Program-made: the position numbers and the translations under genes | DNA from: Tardiphaga sp. P9-11 | GTDB taxonomy: Bacteria; Pseudomonadota; Alphaproteobacteria; Rhizobiales; Xanthobacteraceae | Assembly: GCF_008329525.1 (NCBI RefSeq) | Contig: NZ_NPKQ01000002.1 | Span: 1,178,001 to 1,242,000, forward strand | Direction: 5' to 3' | Length of the DNA: 64,000 bases | Shown: positions 27,696 through 36,788 of the stretch, piece after piece | Numbering within the stretch: the stretch's first letter is position 1 | Layout: every line of letters begins with the position of its first letter | Notes under the pieces: generated by a model | The model's database searches: none | The model's input: the letters and a program-made list of their open reading frames with translations, nothing else | What the model was told of the DNA's origin: nothing

Positions 27696-27902
27696 ATGGC
27701 GATCATTACATCAGTCCCCTCTCCAGCCGGCGCCGAAACCCGCGCGGCGCGCCCAGGCCTACTCCACGAAATCCGGACGTTCTGGCAGCTATTCTTCGTC
27801 GCCGCCTTCGACCCTTACCGGCCCGAGCAGCATTACATGCGCGGCCCAGGCCCGGCCTGCCGCGCCAAGGACCCGTCCGCGCCGGTCCCGCCCTCACATT
27901 AA
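27696..27902 (+). CDS. Small hypothetical protein
   Basis: 68 residues, with GGAG 7 bases before the ATG. The middle (LHEIRTFWQLFFVAAFDPYR) and PEQHYMRGPGPACRAKD look conserved rather than random, and I believe similar small proteins occur in Bradyrhizobium. There is no signal peptide or known motif. It lies between divergent ettA and the dehydrogenase gene. Confidence 0.5.
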   Translation: MAIITSVPSPAGAETRAARPGLLHEIRTFWQLFFVAAFDPYRPEQHYMRGPGPACRAKDPSAPVPPSH

Positions 27903-28017
27903 GCTGATCGCACTGCCGCCAGCGCTGCAGACGCTTGCGCATGCCCGCGAGGCGCGCAATGTGTTCGTCCCCTGACGGCCTCATCTGCCGTCATCACCAC
28001 ACTGGATGGACGATCCC

Positions 28018-28977
28018 ATGACGCGGCTGCGCTGTGCAATTCTCGACGACTATCAGAACGTGGCCTTGAGACTCGGCGACTGGAGCGTGCTTGACGATCG
28101 CATCGAGGTCACGGTCTTCGACAAGCCATTCGCTTCGGCAGACGAGGCCGCCACGGCGCTGAAGGATTTCGAGATCATCTGCGCCATGCGCGAGCGGACG
28201 CCATTTCCGCGCGCGATGTTCGAGACTCTGCCGAAACTCAAGCTGCTGATCACGTCAGGCATGCGCAATGCAGCGATCGATTTCGAAGCCGCGAAGGCGC
28301 ATGACGTCACCATTTGCGGTACAGCGATGGTGGGCAATCCGACGGCCGGCCTGACCATCGGACTGATGCTGGAGCTGACCCGCAAGATCGGCTTTGAAAA
28401 CGCACGCATGAAGGCGGGCAAGCCCTGGCAGGTCACGATCGGCGAGGATATCGAGGGCAAGACGCTCGGGATCATTGGCCTCGGCAAGCTCGGCAGTCAG
28501 GTCGCCGGCATCGGTCGCGCGCTGGGCATGAAGACCATTGCCTGGAGCACCAATCTGACGCCCGAGGCCTGCGAAAAAGCCGGCGTGACCTACGCCACCA
28601 AGGAAGAATTGTTCGCCCAAGCCGACATCATTACAATCCACCTCGTGTTGAGTGATCGGTCGCGGGGGCTCGTTTCACGCGCGGATCTCGCGCAGATGAA
28701 GCACACCGCGTATCTCATCAACACGGCACGCGGCCCGATCGTGGACGAAACCGCATTGCTTGAGACCCTTCAGGCGGGAAAAATCGCCGGCGCCGGCATC
28801 GACACTTATTCCCACGAACCACTCCCGCTCGACAGCCCGTTGCGCAAGCTCGACAATGTCGTGATCACGCCGCATCTCGGCTACGTCACTGCCGAAAACT
28901 ACAAGCGGATCTATGCGGAAATGATCGAGGGCATTGGCGGCTGGTTGAACAGCGCGCCCGTGCGCAAGCTCAACTGA
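28018..28977 (+). CDS. D-2-hydroxyacid dehydrogenase family protein
   Basis: 319 residues from the ATG at 28018; an ATG 12 bases upstream is possible. It belongs to the NAD-dependent 2-hydroxyacid dehydrogenases (the SerA/GyaR fold). The NAD site is IIGLGKLGSQVAGIGRALGM, the catalytic Arg is in NTARGPIVDETAL and the His is in ITPHLGYVTAENY. The central AMVGNPTAGLTIGLMLELTR is typical. It reduces 2-ketoacids or oxidises 2-hydroxyacids; the substrate cannot be told. It is followed by a bidirectional terminator. Confidence 0.9.
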   Translation: MTRLRCAILDDYQNVALRLGDWSVLDDRIEVTVFDKPFASADEAATALKDFEIICAMRERTPFPRAMFETLPKLKLLITSGMRNAAIDFEAAKAHDVTICGTAMVGNPTAGLTIGLMLELTRKIGFENARMKAGKPWQVTIGEDIEGKTLGIIGLGKLGSQVAGIGRALGMKTIAWSTNLTPEACEKAGVTYATKEELFAQADIITIHLVLSDRSRGLVSRADLAQMKHTAYLINTARGPIVDETALLETLQAGKIAGAGIDTYSHEPLPLDSPLRKLDNVVITPHLGYVTAENYKRIYAEMIEGIGGWLNSAPVRKLN

Positions 28978-29000
28978 CACCAGCTTTCACAACACAAAGG

Positions 29001-29037
29001 AAAACGGGCGCCGCGTGATCCACACGGCGCCCGTTTT
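29001..29037. terminator. Bidirectional intrinsic terminator
   Basis: AAAACGGGCGCCG (29001-29013) pairs with CGGCGCCCGTTTT (29025-29037). It separates the dehydrogenase gene from the convergent L,D-transpeptidase gene. Confidence 0.9.
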
Positions 29038-29058
29038 CTCGAAGCCAGTTGAGTTCGG

Positions 29059-30267
29059 TCAGCGAATGCTGACCGGAGCCGGCAGCGGCTGAACCGATGT
29101 CGGCTGGGTGCCGGGAAGTGGCCCGGGAGCGGCATTCGCACTCGGACCGGGAACCGGCTGAGCCGAAGCCGTGGTCGCCGGAGCCTTGCCCGGCATCACC
29201 ACCACGCGCGTACCGACCTTGGTGCGCTCGAACAGATCCGAGACGTCGTCATTGAGCATGCCGAAGCAGCCCGACGACACGGACTTGCCGATGGTCGACG
29301 GCTGGTTGGTGCCGTGAATACGATAGACGGTCGAACCGAGATACATGGCCCGGGCACCGAGCGGATTACCCTCGCCGCCAGCCATGAAGCGCGGGAGATA
29401 GGGCTGACGCTCAATCATTTCGGTCGGCGGATGCCAATCCGGCCACTCGGCCTTGCGGGTGATTTTCTGGACGCCGTTCCAGGTGAAGCCGTCGCGGCCG
29501 ACACGAACGCCATAGCGCATCGCGCGATTGTTGCCGAGCACATAGTACAAATAGTAGTTCGGCGTATCGACGACGATGGTGCCCGCGGGCTCCTTCGTCA
29601 CGAAATTCACTTCCTGCCGACGAAATTGCGGCGGCAACTGCGCGGGGCCGGTTTCCGGCTGATCTTCCGCCGGCAGCGACGCCACCATCACCGAGCTGCC
29701 ATTGGCACCCAGGCCCTGGCCCTGCTGAACGGAACCGGTCACCGGAGCGCCCATGCCTTCGGGCGGACGCATGGCGCCATCGCCGTTGCCACGGTTGGAA
29801 TACACCACCGCAGGCGGCGCCATCGGGCGACCGTAACGTGGATCGTCGGGCGACATCACCGGGCCCTGCGGCATGGCGCGATCGGAATAGACCGGAGCTG
29901 CACCGGCCGGGCGACCATAGCGCGAGTCATCCGGCGACATCACGGGGCCCGGAGCCGACACGCCAGGTGCGGAGAGGCCGGTCATCGGGCGACCACCACG
30001 CGAGGGCGGCGTATCGTCTTCATCGAGCGAGTCGAAATCGGGCATCGCGTCCATGGCGCTGCGGGACTGCGACGCAGCCGGATATCCGCCCGGGGGATAA
30101 TTGGGATCGGCAGGGATTGAATAGCCACTTGGCGAGCCAACAGGATAGCCCTGTGCGACTGCGAACGAATGAGCCGCAACGCTACTGAGAGCCACGGTCG
30201 CCACTGTCACCAGCAAACGCTTGGTCACCTGACGACGCTTGGTCGTCAAAACACGCCTGTTCATCAT
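29059..30267 (-). CDS. L,D-transpeptidase (YkuD domain) with repeat linker
   Basis: 402 residues (ATG at 30267, or 30264 with slightly better spacing to AAGGG). A signal peptide (cleavage near SFAVAQG) is followed by a low-complexity Pro/Gly region that carries two copies of a GPVMSPDDxRYGRPxxxxxVYS unit at about 107-160. The YkuD domain near 210-355 binds peptidoglycan and has the catalytic motif HGTNQPSTIGKSVSSGCFGM. The enzyme makes 3-3 cross-links or attaches proteins to the wall. It ends near a Pro-rich tail. Confidence 0.9.
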   Translation of the reverse strand: MMNRRVLTTKRRQVTKRLLVTVATVALSSVAAHSFAVAQGYPVGSPSGYSIPADPNYPPGGYPAASQSRSAMDAMPDFDSLDEDDTPPSRGGRPMTGLSAPGVSAPGPVMSPDDSRYGRPAGAAPVYSDRAMPQGPVMSPDDPRYGRPMAPPAVVYSNRGNGDGAMRPPEGMGAPVTGSVQQGQGLGANGSSVMVASLPAEDQPETGPAQLPPQFRRQEVNFVTKEPAGTIVVDTPNYYLYYVLGNNRAMRYGVRVGRDGFTWNGVQKITRKAEWPDWHPPTEMIERQPYLPRFMAGGEGNPLGARAMYLGSTVYRIHGTNQPSTIGKSVSSGCFGMLNDDVSDLFERTKVGTRVVVMPGKAPATTASAQPVPGPSANAAPGPLPGTQPTSVQPLPAPVSIR

Positions 30268-30639
30268 TGCCCTTGTATAAGCTCAAGCAGAAACCGGAAC
30301 ATGCTGTCAGATCGCGCAGGATCACGGCGCATTCAAGACAATTCCGGAAAAAAGCTTCCCATTTCGGTCATATTCGCGAGATCGCAGGCGGGCGTGGCTA
30401 TCTTGCCTCACCCCCGTTGAAATCAAAGTGCAGGAACACGCCATTTGTTGTGCATCTCACTTTTTAACAAACGGTTCCTGAGACCGTGCGTTATCCTCAA
30501 ATGGACGTGATTCGCGACGCTTTGGCGGCGGCCGGTGCTCCGGAACGGATCACTCCAAGTTTGTCGCCCAGTGTTGTCACCGCGTTCCCATGTTCGTCGA
30601 GAGCCTTCCACAATCTGTCCGAAGGCGGAACTGCCATTC
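30268..30639. other. 372-base intergenic region
   Basis: Divergent region between the L,D-transpeptidase gene and a Pro/Ala-rich protein gene. The only structure seen is an imperfect inverted repeat at 30433-30478 (CCATTTGTT and AACAAACGG arms, extended by GGAAC and GTTCC). No gene is supported here. Confidence 0.4.
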
Positions 30640-31431
30640 ATGCTTCCGGGTTTCCGATTCCTGTTCGCAGCCGTCCTGCTCACAGTGTCGTTGGTGGTCT
30701 TCGGCCTCGGCGCCGCAGCCCTGCTGCGCTCTGCCCATCAGGAATTCGCCGCCATTCCGATCAGACGACCGCCGCAGACCCCCTTCGCCCAGCAACCCGT
30801 CGAAGCTCCGCCGACGCTGGCCATGTTACGCGTCGAGACGCCGGCCCCAGCTCCGGAGGTTGCCACGCCGCCGGCGGTGCCAGTGACAACAGCGGTCGAA
30901 CAAGCCCCCCTCGTCACCGCGCCCTCGGCGCCGGAAAAACCGGCCCCGCCCGAGGCGATCGCGGCTTTGTCGACACAGGCGGCACCCGCAACCGAAACCA
31001 CCGCCTCGGTGGCAACGCCAATGCCTGAAATTGCAGCGATGTCGGAAACGACGAAGATTGAGGAGCCGAAGCCTGTAACGACCATTGCCGCCGTGCCGGC
31101 GACTACTGTCGAACCGGTTGTTACCTCTGCCCCGGCAATCGGTGTTCCCGCCCCTGCGGCAGAGGCGGAAGCGACACCGGCGGTGTCGCAGCCAACGGCC
31201 ACGCTGACCGGCGACGATGCAAAACTGTCCTCGACGAAGATCGCGGTGCTGGGCGGACCACCCGTCGACACCGAACCGGTGCCGCTGCCGAAAGCGAAAC
31301 CCGTTGCCGAGCCAGTCAAGAAGGTTGTGAAGAGGCCCTTGGTCGTGAAGAAGCGGCGCGTTGCAGCAAGACCCGTCGCCGCCGCAGCACCGCAGCAAAT
31401 GGACCCATTCGGATTGCCGGTCGCGCGCTGA
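30640..31431 (+). CDS. Membrane-anchored Pro/Ala-rich hypothetical protein
   Basis: 263 residues from the ATG at 30640. One N-terminal helix (FLFAAVLLTVSLVVFGLGAA) anchors a long Pro/Ala/Thr/Glu-rich low-complexity region, and the C-terminus is basic (KKVVKRPLVVKKRRVAARP) and ends in DPFGLPVAR. A protein of this layout could span the periplasm and touch peptidoglycan or nucleic acid, but no motif tells which. It converges with the mercaptopyruvate sulfurtransferase gene, with 13 bases between stops. Confidence 0.65.
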   Translation: MLPGFRFLFAAVLLTVSLVVFGLGAAALLRSAHQEFAAIPIRRPPQTPFAQQPVEAPPTLAMLRVETPAPAPEVATPPAVPVTTAVEQAPLVTAPSAPEKPAPPEAIAALSTQAAPATETTASVATPMPEIAAMSETTKIEEPKPVTTIAAVPATTVEPVVTSAPAIGVPAPAAEAEATPAVSQPTATLTGDDAKLSSTKIAVLGGPPVDTEPVPLPKAKPVAEPVKKVVKRPLVVKKRRVAARPVAAAAPQQMDPFGLPVAR

Positions 31432-31444
31432 CCGCGCCTCCCGG

Positions 31445-32299
31445 TTACGCCGGGCCGGTCGCGACCGGCGGCCCGTCTGGCTGTCCCCATTCCGACCATG
31501 AGCCGTCATAGAGCGCCGAGCCGCGGACGCCCAAGCGATAGAGCGCGAGTGTCAGCACCGCAGCCGACACGCCCGAACCGCATGTGGTAACTATAGGTTT
31601 GTCGAGCTCGAGACCCGTGCCCGTGAAGGCTTTGCGCAATTCGTCGATCGGCTTCATGGTGCCCGTCGCGGCATCAAACAACACGTTGTAAGGCAGGTTG
31701 CGGCTACCGGGGATGTGGCCGGAGCGAATGCCAGCACGCGGTTCCGGAACGCTGCCCTCGAAGCGATTGGCGGCGCGCGCATCGATCAATTGCTCTTTGC
31801 GCGAATCCAGATTGGCAACCACCTGCGCCTTGCTGCGCACATAGGACTTGTCGAGCACCGCGCTGAAGGTGCCCGGCTTCGGCGATGCTTTGCCAGTTTC
31901 GGTCGCGCGGCCTTCGGCCTTCCACTTCTTCAGCCCGCCATCGAGCACTTTCACATTGGTGTGCCCGTAAGACAGGAACATCCACCACGCCCGCGGAGCT
32001 GCGACCCAACCACCGGCGTCATAGACAACCACCGTATCGTCGGAGGAAATACCGAGCGCGCCGACATCACGGGCGAATTGCGCGGCGTCCGGATACATAT
32101 GCGGCAGATCGACGGAGTGATCGGAGATCGCATCGACATCGAAGAACACAGAACCCGGAATATGCGCGGCGAGATAATCATCGACCGGGAGCGGGAGCAC
32201 ACCAGGCATCTTGAACGACGCGTCGATGACCTTCACCTTGGGATCACCGAGATGAGCGGCGAGCCATTCGGTGGAGACGAGAGGATCGGTGGATGCCAT
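31445..32299 (-). CDS. sseA: 3-mercaptopyruvate sulfurtransferase
   Basis: 284 residues from the ATG at 32299 (MASTDPLVSTEWLAAHLGD). It has two rhodanese domains; the C-terminal one holds the catalytic Cys in TTCGSGVSAAVL, close to the CGSGVTA loop of mercaptopyruvate enzymes rather than the CRKGVT loop of thiosulfate enzymes. The N-terminal domain motif VVYDAGGWVAAPRAWW is typical. It transfers sulfur from 3-mercaptopyruvate to cyanide or thiol acceptors. The single-domain rhodanese gene follows 118 bases upstream on the same strand. Confidence 0.9.
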   Translation of the reverse strand: MASTDPLVSTEWLAAHLGDPKVKVIDASFKMPGVLPLPVDDYLAAHIPGSVFFDVDAISDHSVDLPHMYPDAAQFARDVGALGISSDDTVVVYDAGGWVAAPRAWWMFLSYGHTNVKVLDGGLKKWKAEGRATETGKASPKPGTFSAVLDKSYVRSKAQVVANLDSRKEQLIDARAANRFEGSVPEPRAGIRSGHIPGSRNLPYNVLFDAATGTMKPIDELRKAFTGTGLELDKPIVTTCGSGVSAAVLTLALYRLGVRGSALYDGSWSEWGQPDGPPVATGPA

Positions 32300-32417
32300 G
32301 CACAAGTGCCCTTTTATTGTGAAACGCCGTCATGGCCGGGCTTATCCCGGCCATCCACGTCTTCACTTGTCGCCCAAACGTGGATACCCGGCATTCGCCG
32401 GGCATGACGAATGATGG

Positions 32418-32837
32418 TTACGAGCTCTTCGACGCCTTCGGCTCGACCTTCTCAACCGCACCGCCAGCATTGCGCCAGGCGGTGAAACCGCCGCCCAGAT
32501 GCGCCACCGGCTTCAGGCCCATATCGGCCGCCGTCTTCGCTGCCAGCGCCGAACGCCAGCCGCTGGCGCAATGGAAGATGAACTTCTTGTCTTCCTGGAA
32601 GACCGGTTTGCCATACGGGCTTTCCGGATCGATCCAGAATTCCAGCATGCCGCGGGTGCAGGAGAACGAACCGGGGATCTTGCCTTCGCGTTCGATCTCG
32701 CGGGGATCGCGTATATCAACGATGATAACGTCAGAGCTCTGCGCAGCTTTCATCACGTCTTCGACGCTCATCGTCTCGATCTGCTTGTTGGCTTCATCGA
32801 GCAGCGCCTTGTAGCCGCGGGTAATTGTTTGGGTCAT
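32418..32837 (-). CDS. Single-domain rhodanese-like protein
   Basis: 139 residues. It has an N-terminal extension with a DEANKQIETMSVEDVMKAAQ helix pair, then a rhodanese domain with VDIRDPREIEREGKIPGS, and the catalytic Cys in IFHCASGWRSALAA. It probably moves sulfane sulfur. The start overlaps the stop of the VWA gene upstream by 4 bases (ATGA), so the two are co-translated, an unusual partner for a rhodanese. Confidence 0.88.
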   Translation of the reverse strand: MTQTITRGYKALLDEANKQIETMSVEDVMKAAQSSDVIIVDIRDPREIEREGKIPGSFSCTRGMLEFWIDPESPYGKPVFQEDKKFIFHCASGWRSALAAKTAADMGLKPVAHLGGGFTAWRNAGGAVEKVEPKASKSS

Positions 32838-34015
32838 GCTTTTCGCACCAGTTCCTTCATTGCGCCTTCGAGACCTTCAATCGTCAGCGGATACATCCGT
32901 TCCGAGAACAACCGGCGAATGATGGTGGTGGACTCAGAGTAATCCCAGTGCCGCTTGGCGACGGGATTGAGCCAGACCGCGTTCGGATAGGTCTGCGTGA
33001 TCCGCTCCAGCCAGACCGAACCGGACTCCTCGTTCACATGCTCGACCGAACCGCCGGGTACCATGATCTCGTAGGGTGACATCGAGGCATCGCCGACGAA
33101 CACGACTTTGTAGTCATGCGCATACTTATGCAGCACGTCCCAGGTCGGCGTGCGGTCGGTGAAGCGGCGCTTGTTCTGCTTCCACACGCCTTCATAGAGG
33201 CAGTTGTGAAAGTAGAAATACTCCATGTGCTTGAATTCGCTCTTCGCCGCCGAAAACAGTTCCTCGACCTGCTCGATATGCGAATCCATGGAACCGCCGA
33301 TATCGAAGAACACCAGCACCTTGACCGCGTTGCGCCGTTCCGGCCGCATGTGGACGTCGAGATAGCCGTGACTGGCGGTCTCCCGAATCGTGGTGTCGAG
33401 ATCGAGTTCATCCGGCGCACCGGTGCGGGCAAACTTGCGCAGACGGCGCAGCGCCACCTTGATGTTGCGGATGCCGAGCTCGACATTGCCGTCGAGATCC
33501 TTGAACTCGCGCTTGTCCCAGACCTTCACCGCGCGCCGGTGGCGGCTCTTTTCCTGGCCGATACGGATGCCTTCGGGATTGTAACCCTCGGCGCCAAACG
33601 GTGAGGTCCCGGCGGTGCCGATCCATTTGTTGCCGCCCTGATGGCGTTCCTTCTGCTCCTCAAGGCGCTTCCGCAGGGTTTCCATGAGCTTGTCCCAGCC
33701 CATGGCCTCGATCTGCTTCTTCTCTTCCTCGGTGAGATACTTCTCGGCGAGCTTCTTCAGCCACTCGGCGGGAATCTCAGCCTTTTCCATGGCGTCGAGC
33801 AGGCTCTCAAGCCCCTTGAAGACCGTGCCGAACACCCGATCGAACTTGTCGAGATTGCGCTCGTCCTTCACCAGCGCGGCGCGGGACAGATAGTAGAAAT
33901 TCTCCACCGACTGATCCGCGAGGTCGGCGTCCAGCGCCTCCATCAGCGTGAGATATTCGCGCAGGGTCACCGGGACCTGCGCATCGCGCAACGATGTGAA
34001 GAATTGCAAGAACAT
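32834..34015 (-). CDS. VWA domain-containing protein, CoxE-like
   Basis: 393 residues. The N-terminal helical part (FFTSLRDAQVPVTLREYLTL) is typical of CoxE-like proteins, which act with MoxR AAA+ ATPases as metal- or cofactor-insertion chaperones. The von Willebrand factor A domain carries the MIDAS motif DIGGSMDSH and a late threonine/aspartate region VVFVGDASMSPYEI. The linker EKSRHRRAVKVWDKREFKDL is basic. A MoxR-type ATPase gene is at 36789, about 2.8 kb away on the other strand. It is coupled to the rhodanese gene downstream. Confidence 0.88.
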   Translation of the reverse strand: MFLQFFTSLRDAQVPVTLREYLTLMEALDADLADQSVENFYYLSRAALVKDERNLDKFDRVFGTVFKGLESLLDAMEKAEIPAEWLKKLAEKYLTEEEKKQIEAMGWDKLMETLRKRLEEQKERHQGGNKWIGTAGTSPFGAEGYNPEGIRIGQEKSRHRRAVKVWDKREFKDLDGNVELGIRNIKVALRRLRKFARTGAPDELDLDTTIRETASHGYLDVHMRPERRNAVKVLVFFDIGGSMDSHIEQVEELFSAAKSEFKHMEYFYFHNCLYEGVWKQNKRRFTDRTPTWDVLHKYAHDYKVVFVGDASMSPYEIMVPGGSVEHVNEESGSVWLERITQTYPNAVWLNPVAKRHWDYSESTTIIRRLFSERMYPLTIEGLEGAMKELVRKA

Positions 34016-34318
34016 GATTGACAGATTGCCCGACCACCCGCCCCCGTCAAGGGCCGGATGTGGTAGAAGCGTACGCAGCTCCGTGGCGCGCCATCGCGGC
34101 GCACATCCGGAATAAGCGAGATTTGTCAGTCAGACCGGGGCGAATTCCGCTCCGCGGCATGGTGAGGCAATCGTTTTCCAGATTGCAGGTATTTGTTTCA
34201 ACAATTCCGGCGTCGGTAACCAAGCAACGCGGTGTCACGCCATCGGCGGGCATTCTTGGCTATCGTGAAGGCAACGATGGCCATGTGATGGCCTGTTTTG
34301 CAGTCAACGTAGAAACGA
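34016..34318. other. 303-base intergenic region
   Basis: Divergent region between the VWA gene and the diguanylate cyclase gene. I see no recognisable operator, RNA or gene in it. Confidence 0.4.
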
Positions 34319-36235
34319 ATGACCGTGCCTACGACAACGACCAGCAGTTCGCCGAGCCGGCTCTCCGCGCCGGGCGTAATCGTCACGCTGTTCGTGCTGG
34401 CGATGAGCGCGTGCGTTCTCGGGCTTGTCGTCTGGAAGGCGCTCGATGCCCGCAAAACCATGCTGGCGCAAAGCGAGACCGATAGTCGAAACCTCGCACA
34501 TTCGCTGGTTGAACATGCGTCGCGCTCGATACAGGCGATCGATGTCGCCATGAGCGGGATGGCGGACCTGCTGAAGTACCAGAACCCGCAGCCGGATCGC
34601 TTCAACGCGTTTCTGGCCAATACGGCGAATGCGCTGCCCCAGCTGCGCGAAATCGGTGTATTCGATACGCTCGGCAACTGGCGTTATTCCTCGTTACCGG
34701 AAACGCCATCACACAATAATTCCGACCGCGACTATTTCATCTATCATCGCGATCACACCGACTCCACTATCAGGGTCAACGCCCCCATCACGTCGCGACT
34801 AACCGGCCGCACGTCAATCATCCTGTCGAAGCGGATCGACGGCCCCGATGGCAGCTTCAAAGGTGTGCTGACAGGCGCGATCGACAACCAGTACTTCAGC
34901 GATTTCTACAAGACATTCCAGATCGGCGAGAGCGGCGGCATCAGCCTGATCCGAAGCGATGGTACGCTGCTGCTTCACTGGCCATCGATGGAGGTTGGGA
35001 AGGACCTCTCCGGAACTCAGCTCATTCAGACCCGTCTGAAACAGAGTCTGGCCGGCTCCTACAAGATCGATTCGCCGTTTGACGGCATCACCAAATATTT
35101 CAGCTACGAGCAAACCACGCAGTATCCGCTGATCGTCACGGTCGCGATTCCAGAGGATCAGGTGCTGGCGACATGGAGGAGCAATCTGCTATCGGACGTT
35201 ATCGTTGCTTCCGTCCTGCTCTGCACCGTGATTCTGCTTGCCGCACTGCTATCGACCCAGTTTCGCTTCCGCCTCAACATGGAAAATGCGCTCCGCGAGC
35301 GCGAGTCCCGCTATCGCCTGCTCGCCGACAACATCGCTGATGTCATCATTCTGCTCGATCGCCTCGGAAACATCGTCTTCGTCTCGCATTCGGTCGAGTT
35401 CGTTTTGGGACACAGTCCAAACGAGCTGCTCGGGCGTTCCTGCTTCGAACTGGTACATCCGGACGATGTCGAAGCCGTGAAGGCTGCCAGCGCGCAACTG
35501 ACAGATCTCACCGCAAACCGCACGGTGATCTTTAGAACCTATCGCGACGACAAATCACTGGCGTGGGTGGAAGTAAATTTCAAGCTGGCCATGCGCGCGA
35601 CGGATCGCGAAAAGGTCGAGATCGTCGGCGTGCTGCGCGACGTCACCTTGCGCAAGAGCATGCAAGACGAATTGACGGCGCTGAATTCCAAACTCGCAGA
35701 ACTCGCGACCACTGACGGACTGACGGGACTGGCGAACCGGCGCACGCTCGACGGCTTTCTGCGCAGTGCCTATGAGCAACATGAACAGATATCCGTGCTG
35801 CTGATCGACGTCGACAACTTCAAGGGCTACAATGACAGCAACGGCCACCAGGCCGGCGACGAATGCCTGAAACGCGTCGCATCCGTCATCGCGGATGCCA
35901 CGATCAATACGCCGGCATTGTCCGCACGCTATGGCGGCGAGGAATTCGCCATCGTTTTGCCGGACGTATCCGAGGCCGATGCGATCACTATCGCGGAAGC
36001 CCTGCGTCTTCGGGTCAGGGCATTGGAGATTCCAAATATGGCATCAACCCGTGGCCACCTGTCGATCAGCGTCGGCGTCGCCAGCCGGAATAGCCTAACC
36101 TCGAACGAAGCCGTTCTGGTCGGCGAGGCCGATCTGGCGCTTTACGAGGCCAAACGACGTGGTCGAGATTGCGTCGTCGCCAATTCGGCGCTGCAACGCG
36201 AATATTTCAGTGCGGGATTTTCGCACGACAGCTGA
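34319..36235 (+). CDS. Diguanylate cyclase with dCache-like and PAS sensor domains
   Basis: 638 residues. After a transmembrane helix (about 20-42) comes a periplasmic sensor of PDC/dCache type (YFIYHRDHTDSTIRVNAPIT, GKDLSGTQLIQ), a second membrane helix (about 285-308), a PAS domain (YRLLADNIADVIILLDRLGN) and a PAC-like part. The C-terminal GGDEF domain has DNFKGYNDSNGHQAGDE and an intact GGEEF active site, so it should make cyclic di-GMP from GTP. The usual RxxD inhibitory site before GGEEF is replaced by NTPA. It is alone on its strand. Confidence 0.92.
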   Translation: MTVPTTTTSSSPSRLSAPGVIVTLFVLAMSACVLGLVVWKALDARKTMLAQSETDSRNLAHSLVEHASRSIQAIDVAMSGMADLLKYQNPQPDRFNAFLANTANALPQLREIGVFDTLGNWRYSSLPETPSHNNSDRDYFIYHRDHTDSTIRVNAPITSRLTGRTSIILSKRIDGPDGSFKGVLTGAIDNQYFSDFYKTFQIGESGGISLIRSDGTLLLHWPSMEVGKDLSGTQLIQTRLKQSLAGSYKIDSPFDGITKYFSYEQTTQYPLIVTVAIPEDQVLATWRSNLLSDVIVASVLLCTVILLAALLSTQFRFRLNMENALRERESRYRLLADNIADVIILLDRLGNIVFVSHSVEFVLGHSPNELLGRSCFELVHPDDVEAVKAASAQLTDLTANRTVIFRTYRDDKSLAWVEVNFKLAMRATDREKVEIVGVLRDVTLRKSMQDELTALNSKLAELATTDGLTGLANRRTLDGFLRSAYEQHEQISVLLIDVDNFKGYNDSNGHQAGDECLKRVASVIADATINTPALSARYGGEEFAIVLPDVSEADAITIAEALRLRVRALEIPNMASTRGHLSISVGVASRNSLTSNEAVLVGEADLALYEAKRRGRDCVVANSALQREYFSAGFSHDS

Positions 36236-36451
36236 TCCGCCAATTGCCGCCGCACCACCCGGCTTTTCCCCGCCATGATATGTTTCTCGTCATCGTAAAG
36301 CCGCCCTGGATGCCCCGGAATGGTGGCTGGACCTGACCAATAATTCAATTAAACTTCGCCCGGAAACGTGCCGGCAGGTCAAGTCGGCCGACGGCTTAAC
36401 ATCACAACGGGGATGGCGCGTCACCCAGTGTCGCCCGCGAAGGATTGATCC

Positions 36452-36694
36452 ATGGGAATTCTCGCAGCATTGCTGATCGGTGCCATTGCCGGCTGGTTGG
36501 CCGGGTTGATCGTTCGGGGTGCCGGCTTCGGCCTGCTCGGCAATATCGTGATCGGCATCATCGGCGCACTGGTCGCCGGCTGGCTGCTGCCGCGATTGGG
36601 CGTCAGCCTTGGCGTCGGCGCGATTCGCGATATCATCAACGCCACCATTGGCGCGGTGATCGTGCTCGTCATCCTGTCGCTGATCCGGCGCTAA
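36452..36694 (+). CDS. GlsB/YeaQ/YmgE-family stress membrane protein
   Basis: 80 residues, with AAGGA upstream. It is a small transglycosylase-associated-type membrane protein: AGWLAGLIVRGAGFGLLGNI and VIGIIGALVAGWLLPRLGV, then a third helix (ATIGAVIVLVILSLIRR). Family members respond to osmotic, pH or envelope stress, but their biochemical role is unclear. It is followed after 94 bases by the MoxR ATPase gene on the same strand. Confidence 0.85.
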   Translation: MGILAALLIGAIAGWLAGLIVRGAGFGLLGNIVIGIIGALVAGWLLPRLGVSLGVGAIRDIINATIGAVIVLVILSLIRR

Positions 36695-36788
36695 CCTCGC
36701 ATCCACACATTCTGCGATCGCCGACCGCGATCTCCATCATTCCGGCGGCGCGCTGTCGTGCGGCAAGAAGAACAAGGCAAAGAACTCC

